Positions 57,876 through 64,000 of a stretch of 64,000 nt of DNA are shown piece by piece; within the stretch, counting starts at the first letter, position 1, and each line of letters starts with the position of its first letter. The DNA comes from Viola odorata (lineage: Eukaryota > Streptophyta > Magnoliopsida > Malpighiales > Violaceae): contig OY829543.1 in the NCBI GenBank assembly GCA_963691705.1, positions 27,799,523 to 27,863,522 of the forward strand. The letters run 5' to 3'. The position numbers were made by a program, and so were the translations under genes. The notes under the pieces are model-generated. The model worked only from the letters and a program-made list of their open reading frames with translations, did not search any database and was not told the DNA's origin.

Positions 57876-58361
57876 GGGTATTTACCCATTGTTAGGTTTT
57901 AGTATTTAAAGTGCAAACATTTCATTTCAGCACTTGTCTTTGTTTTTGTGTTATCTTCTTCAAGGACCAACTTTTATCATTCAGCATTTAGGGTTCCTAA
58001 AACCTTAGGGTTCTTCAAACCAGCACCTATCTATTTAGACAAATCAGGTTGTTCATCCAAGAGGTGAAAGGGTTGTATTTGTTTAGAGATCCTTTGTTCT
58101 TTTCGACAAGGTTACTCATCCAAGAGGTGAGGGGGTTTGTCAAGAACATTAGTTCCTTTTGTTATCATCAATACATATTCCTTTTCCTCCATTTATGTCC
58201 GCTGCAATCTAAACCATCTCCCTTCAATTTATCCGTTCATCCATCTTAAAACCGAAGAACTATCCATCTATCTACACGCCAACCTCCCAAAGAGGCTAGA
58301 TTCTGCTCCATCAAGGTTTCCTTCGGCCAACCTCCTTCCAAACAGAGCTTGGGCCTTATCA
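57662..58361 (+). repeat. E3 3' LTR
   Basis: 700 bp, preceded by the polypurine tract and followed by the target duplication GCTAC. Minisatellite at 57710-57799, TATA-like box at 57903-57910. The element ORF runs into it and stops at 57873-57875. Confidence 0.95.
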
Positions 58362-61300
58362 GCTACTCTTCGCCCATGGGAGAAAATTCCTTGTGTTTTG
58401 AAGTCTACAGACTTATTTTCCCATCATCGCTTTGAGTTACCTTTTAGTTTTTTTCCAACTCTTTTCCATAGTGCTGATGCATATCTCTTCTATGTAGGTA
58501 CTTTGTGTGACATTCGCAAAGGAATGGAGCGCGCAGATTCGAGAACGAATCCATTTGAAGAGGGAGTAGATGATACGAGCATGAGGGCTCTCACTCGTAT
58601 CCACGTGAAGACCTCACGGATAGGGCGCGCCAGCCGTGAGGAATGCCGCTCCAAGTCCTCGCAAACCATGAAGTCATGCGCGCACCAGGCCCGCCAACCC
58701 TAGCATCCCTTGAAGTCCCCACGCCTAAGCCATCCGAGACCTTGCGCTAGCTATCCAAGCCAATCTCTTCAGGCCCGCGGTCAAGGCCTTAAGTGAAGGG
58801 TAGTTTAGGGTTATTTCATGTAATAATTCCCAAGCCTACTCTTCGCCCATGGGAGAAAAATCCTTGTCTTTTGAAGTCTACAGACTTATTTTCACATCAT
58901 CGCTTTGAATTACCTTTTAGTTATTTTCCAACCCTTTTCCATAGTGCTGATGCATATCTCTCCAATTGTAGGTACTTTGTGTGACATTCGCAAAGGAATG
59001 GAGCCCGCAGATTCGAGGACGAATCCATTTGAAGAGGGAGGAGATGATACGAACATGAGGGCTCTCACTCGTATCCACGTGAAGACCTCACGGATAGGCC
59101 GCGCCAGCCGTGAGGAATGCCGCGCCAAGTCCTCGCAAACCATGAAGTCATGAGCGCACCAGGCGCGCCAACCCTACCATCCCATGAAGTCCCCACGCCT
59201 AAGCCATCCGAGCCCTTGCGCTAGCTCTCCAAGCCAATCTGTTCAAGCCGGCGGTCAAGGCCTTAAGTGAAGGGTGGTTTAGGGTTATTTCATGTAATAA
59301 TTCCCAAGCCTACTCTTCGGCCATGAGAGAAAGTTCCTTTTCTTTTGAAGTCTACAGACTTATTTTCCCATCATCGCTTTGAGTTACCTTTTAGTTATTT
59401 TCCAACTCTTTTCCATAGTGCTGATGCTTATCTCTTCTATGTAGGTTCTTTGTGTGACATTCGCAAAGGAATGGATCGCGCAGATTCGAGAACGAATCCA
59501 TTTGAAGAGGGAGTAGATGATACGAGCTTGAGGGCTCTCACTCGTATCCACGTGAAGACCTCACGGATAGGGCGCGCCAGCCGTGAAGAATGCCGCGCCA
59601 AGTCCTCGCAAACCATGAAGTCATGCGCGCACCAGGCGCGCCAACCCTAGCATTCCATGTAGTCCCCGCGCCTAAGCCATCCGAGGCCTTGCGGTAGCTC
59701 TCCAAGCCAATCTCTTCAAGCCCGCGGTCAAGGCCTTAAGTGAAGGGTGGTTTAGGGTCATTTCATGTAATAATTCCCAAGCCTACTCTTCGCCCATGGG
59801 AGAAAATTCCTTGTGTTTTGAAGTCTACAGACTTATTTTCACATCATCGCTTTGAGTTACCTTTCAGTTATTTTCCAACCCTTTTCCATAGTGCTGATGC
59901 ATATCTCTCCTATGTAGGTACTTTGTGTGACTTTCGCAAAGGAATGGAGCCCGCAGATTCGAAAACGAATCCATTTGAAGAGGGAGTAGATGATACGAGC
60001 ATGAGGGCTCTCACTCGTATCCACGTGAAGACCTCACGGATAGGCCGCGCCAGCCGTGAGGAATGCCGCGCCAAGTCCTCGCAAACCAGGAAGACATGTG
60101 CGCACCAGCCGCGCCAACCTTAGCATCCCCTGAAGTCCCCGCGCCTAACCCATCCGAGGCCTTGCGCTAGCTCTCCAAGCCAATCTCTTCAAGCCCGCGG
60201 TCAAAGCCTTAAGTGAAGGGTAGTTTAGTGTTATTTCATGTAATAATTCCCAAGCCTACTCTTCGCCCATGGGAGAAAAATCCTTGTCTTTTTGAAGTCT
60301 ACAGACTTATTTTCACATCATCGCCTTGAATTACCTTTTAGTTATTTTCCAACCCTTTTCCATAGTGCTGATGCATATCTCTCCTATGTAGGTACTTTGT
60401 GTGACATTCGCAAAGGAATGGAGCCTGCAGATTCGAGGACGAATCCATTTGAAGAGGGAGGAGATGATACGAACATGAGGGCTCTCACTCGTATCCACGT
60501 GAAGACCTCATGTATAGGCCGCGCAAGCCATGAGGAATGCCGCGCCAAGTCCTCGCAAACCATGAAGACATGCGTGCACCAGGCGCGCCAACCCTAGCAT
60601 CCCATGAAGTCCCCGCGCCTAAGGCATCCGAGGCCTTGCGGTAGCTCTCCAAGCCAATCTCTTCAAGCCCGCGGTCAAGGTCTTAAGTGAAGGGTGGTTT
60701 AGGGTCATTTCATGTAATAATTCCCAAGGCTACTCTTCGCCCATGGGAGAAAAATCAATGACTTTTGAAGTCTACAGACTTTTTTTCACATCATCGCTTT
60801 GAGTTACCTTTTAGTTATTTTCCAACCCTTTTCCATAGTGCTGATGCATATCTCTCCTATGTAGGTACTTTGTGTGACATTCGCAAAGGAATGGAGCCCG
60901 CAGATTCGAGTACGAATCCATTTGAAGAGGGAGGACATGATACGAATATGAGGACACGAGGGCTCTCACTCGAATCCACGTGAAGACCTCACGGATAGGC
61001 CGCGCAAGCCATGAGGAATGCCACGCCAAGTCCTCGCAAACCAGGAAGACATGTGCGCACCAGCCGCGCCAACCTTAGCATCCCCTGAAGTCCCCGCGCC
61101 TAACCCATCCGAGGCCTTGCGCTAGCTCTCCAAGCCAATCTCTTCAAGCCCGCGGTCAAAGCCTTAAGTGAAGGGTAGTTTAGGGTTATTTCATGTAATA
61201 ATTCCCAAGCCTACACTTCTCCCATGGGAGAAAAATCCTTATCTTTTGAAGTCTACTGACTTATTTTCACATCATCGCTTTGAGTTACCTTTTAGTTATT

Positions 61301-64000
61301 TTCCAACCCTTTTCCATAGTGCTGATGCATATCTCTTCTATGTAGGTACTTTGTGTGACATTCGCAAAGGCATGGAACGCGCACATTCGAGAACGAATCC
61401 ATTTCAAGAGGGAGGAGATGATACGAGCATGAGCGCTCTCACTCGTATCCACGTGAAGACCTCACGGATAGGCCTCGCCAGCCAAGAGGAATGCCGCGCC
61501 AAGTCCTCGCAAACCAGGAAGACATGTGCGCACCAGGCGCGCCAACCTTAGCATCCCCTGAAGTCCCCGCGCCTAACCCATCCGAGGCCTTGCGCTAGCT
61601 CTCCAAGCCAATCTCTTCAAGCCCGCGGTCAAAGCCTTAAGTGAAGGGTAGTTTAGGGTTATTTCATGTAATAATTCCCAAGCCTACTCTTCGCCCATGG
61701 GAGAAAACTCCTTGTCTTTTGAAGTCTACAGACTTATTTTCACATCATCGCTTTGAATTACCTTTTAGTTATTTTCCAACCCTTTTCCATAGTGCTGATG
61801 CATATCTCTCCTATGTAGGCACTTTGTGTGACTTTCGCAAAGGAATGGAGCCCGCAGATTCGAGGACAAATCCATTTAAAGATGGAGGAGATGATACGAA
61901 CATGAGGGCTCTCACTCGTATCCACGTGAAGACCTCATGGATAGGCCGCGCAAGCCAAGAGGAATGCCGCGCCAAGTCCTCGCAAACCAGGAAGACATGT
62001 GCGCACCAGCCGCGCCAACCTTAGCATCCCCTGAAGTCCCCGCGCCTAACCCATCCGAGGCCTTGCGCTAGCTCTCCAAGCCAATCTCTTCAGGCCCGCG
62101 GTCAAAGTCTTAAGTGAAGGGTAGTTTAGGGTTATTTCATGTAATAATTCCCAAGCCTACACTTCGCCCATGGGAGAAAAATCCTTGTCTTTTGAAGTCT
62201 ACAGACTTATTTTCACATCATCGCTTTGAGTTACCTTTCAGTTATTTTCCAACCCTTTTCCATAGTGCTGATGCATATCTCTCCTATGTAGGTACTTTGT
62301 GTGACATTCGCAAAGGAATGGAGCCCGCAGATTCGAGTAGGAATCCATTTGAAGAGGGAGGACATGATACGAATATGAGGACACGAGGGCTCTCACTCGA
62401 ATCCACGTGAAGACCTCACGGATAGGCCGCGCAAGCCATGAGGAATGCCGGGCCAAGTCTTCACAAACCATGAAGACATGCGCGCACAAGGCGCGTCAAC
62501 CGTAGCATCCATGAATCCCCCGCGCCGAAGCCATCCGAGGCTATGCGCTAGCTCTCCAAGCCAATCTCTTCAAGCCCGCGGTCAAGGCCTTAAGTAAAGG
62601 GCAGTTTAGGGTTATTTCATGTAATAATTCCCAAGCCTACTCTTCGCCCATGGGAGAAAATTCCTTGTCTTTTAAAGTCTACGGACTTATTTTCACAACA
62701 TCGCTTTGAGTTACCTTTTAGTTATTTCCCTACACTTTTCCATAATGTCGATGCATATCTCTCCTATGTAGGTACTTTGTGTGACATTCGCAAAGGAATG
62801 GAGCGCGCAGATTCGAGAACGAATCCATTTGAAGAGGGAGTAGATGATACGAGCATGAGGTCTCTCACTCGTATCCACGTGAAGACTTCACGGATACGCC
62901 AAGCAAGCCATGAGGAATGCCGCGCCAAGTCCTCGCAATCCAGTAAGACATGTGCGTACCAGGTGCGCCAACCCTAGCATCCCATGAAGTCCCCGCGCCT
63001 AAGCCATCCGAGGCCTTGCGGTAGCTCTCCAAGCCAATCTCTTCAAGCCCGCGTTCAAGGCCTTAAGTGAAGGGTGGTTTAGGGTTATTTCATGTAATAA
63101 TTCCCAAGCCTATTCTTCGCCCATGCGAGAAAAATCAATGACTTTTGAAGTCTACAGACTTTTTTTCACATCATCGCTTTGAGTTACCTTTTAGTTATTT
63201 TCCAACCCTTTTCCATAGTGCTGATGCATATCTCTCCTATGTAGGTACTTTGTGTGACATTCGCAAAGGAATGGAGCCCGCAGATTCGAGTACGAATCCA
63301 TTTGAAGAGGGAGGACATGATACGAATATGAGGACACGAGGGCTCTCACTCGAATCCACGTGAAGACCTCACGGATAGGCCGCGCAAGCCATGAGGAATG
63401 CCACGCCAAGTCCTCGCAAACCAGGAAGACATGTGCGCACCAGCCGCGCCAACCTTAGCATCCCCTGAAGTCCCCGCGCCTAACCCATCCGAGGCCTTGC
63501 GCTAGCTCTCCAAGCCAATCTCTTCAAGCCCGCGGTCAAAGCCTTAAGTGAAGGGTAGTTTAGGGTTATTTCATGTAATAATTCCCAAGCCTACACTTCG
63601 CCCATGGGAGAAAAATCCTTATCTTTTGAAGTCTACAGACTTATTTTCACATCATCGCTTTGAGTTACCTTTTAGTTATTTTCCAACCCTTTTCCATAGT
63701 GCTGATGCATATCTCTTCTATGTAGGTACTTTGTGTGACATTCGCAAAGGCATGGAACGCGCACATTCGAGAACGAATCCATTTCAAGAGGGAGGAGATG
63801 ATACGAGCATGAGCGCTCTCACTCGTATCCACGTGAAGACCTTACGGATAGGCCTCGCCAGCCAAGAGGAATGCCGCGCCAAGTCCTCGCAAACCAGGAA
63901 GACATGTGCGCACCAGGCGCGCCAACCTTAGCATCCCCTGAAGTCCCCGCGCCTAACCCATCCGAGGCCTTGCGCTAGCTCTCCAAGCCAATCTCTTCAG
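58362..64000 (+). repeat. 473-bp satellite, block 6
   Basis: About 12 monomers, resuming in phase after E3 and running off the window. Units at 58.4-60.2 kb carry private variants (GCCAGCCGTGAGGAATGCC, GAAGTCATG). From 60748 onward the block is a copy of 41751-45003. Confidence 0.97.
60748..64000 (+). repeat. Long-range duplicated satellite segment, copy 2 (offset 18,997 bp)
   Basis: Matches 41751-45003 and is cut off by the window end. The 18,997-bp spacing equals about 32 monomers plus E3 and its target duplication, as expected if a 19.0-kb unit containing E3 was tandemly duplicated, or if E3 inserted later between older copies. Confidence 0.9.

Larger units (their letters stand above)
54532..58361 (+). 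mobile_element. E3: non-autonomous LTR retrotransposon, 3,830 bp
   Basis: Complete element on the plus strand, with two 700-bp LTRs (TGATATGAGC ... CCTTATCA) and a perfect 5-bp target duplication GCTAC (54527-54531 and 58362-58366). The LTRs differ at about five sites (TTAGGT/TTCGGT, CTCTCGT/CTCCCGT, ACTCCCTT/ACTCTCTT, CTATCTAG/CTATTTAG, CCATGTA/CCATCTA), making it the oldest of the three insertions. It carries one ORF and no polymerase genes. It shares the polypurine tract, TATA context, splice acceptor and protein C-terminal blocks with E1. Confidence 0.95.

Overview
The window is plant heterochromatin, probably from a flowering plant; I cannot name the species. It holds no conventional host gene, tRNA or rRNA. 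About 46 kb of the 64 kb is one tandem satellite with a monomer of about 473 bp (roughly 97 units, all in the same orientation). It is interrupted by young LTR retrotransposons that carry one ORF each and no recognisable protease, reverse transcriptase or integrase, so they must be non-autonomous. The plant assignment rests on the retroelement architecture: TG..CA LTRs with 5-bp target duplications, and the '(D)SR(T)NP..GG(D)DD' coding tail abutting the polypurine tract, a style I know from plant Ty3/gypsy-like elements.

Layout. 1-15179 satellite. 15180-19919 element E1 (minus strand, 611-bp LTRs). 19920-20595 satellite. 20596-21588 a truncated LTR of element E2. 21587-28923 satellite. 28924-33663 second copy of E1. 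33664-34339 satellite. 34340-38079 complete E2 (minus strand, 1019-bp LTRs). 38080-54531 satellite, including a clear trimeric higher-order repeat. 54532-58361 element E3 (plus strand, 700-bp LTRs). 58362-64000 satellite. The stretch 7843-21586 is duplicated in tandem as 21587-35330 (offset exactly 13,744 bp), which explains the two E1 copies and the cut-off E2 LTR. A second long-range duplication, with offset 18,997 bp, links 41751-45003 to 60748-64000.

The central observation is that the satellite and the three retrotransposon families share a set of parts in the same order: a branch point and 3' splice site ending TAG|GTAC, the end of the gag-like coding tail (GMER.DSR.N), a small hairpin at that DSR codon block, a polypurine tract, and the LTR start TGATACGA. 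The 473-bp monomer therefore looks like an internally deleted LTR retrotransposon that was amplified in tandem, then restructured by unequal exchange at scales of 473 bp, 1.42, 2.38, 2.84, 13.7 and 19.0 kb, and later hit by E1, E2 and E3. The elements are young: by eye the LTR pairs differ at about 2/611 (E1), 4/1019 (E2) and 5/700 (E3) positions. The 13.7-kb duplication is younger still, with only two substitutions noticed between copies.

Limits: all alignments were done by eye, no database was searched, and near-identical long repeats such as these can also arise from assembly error.
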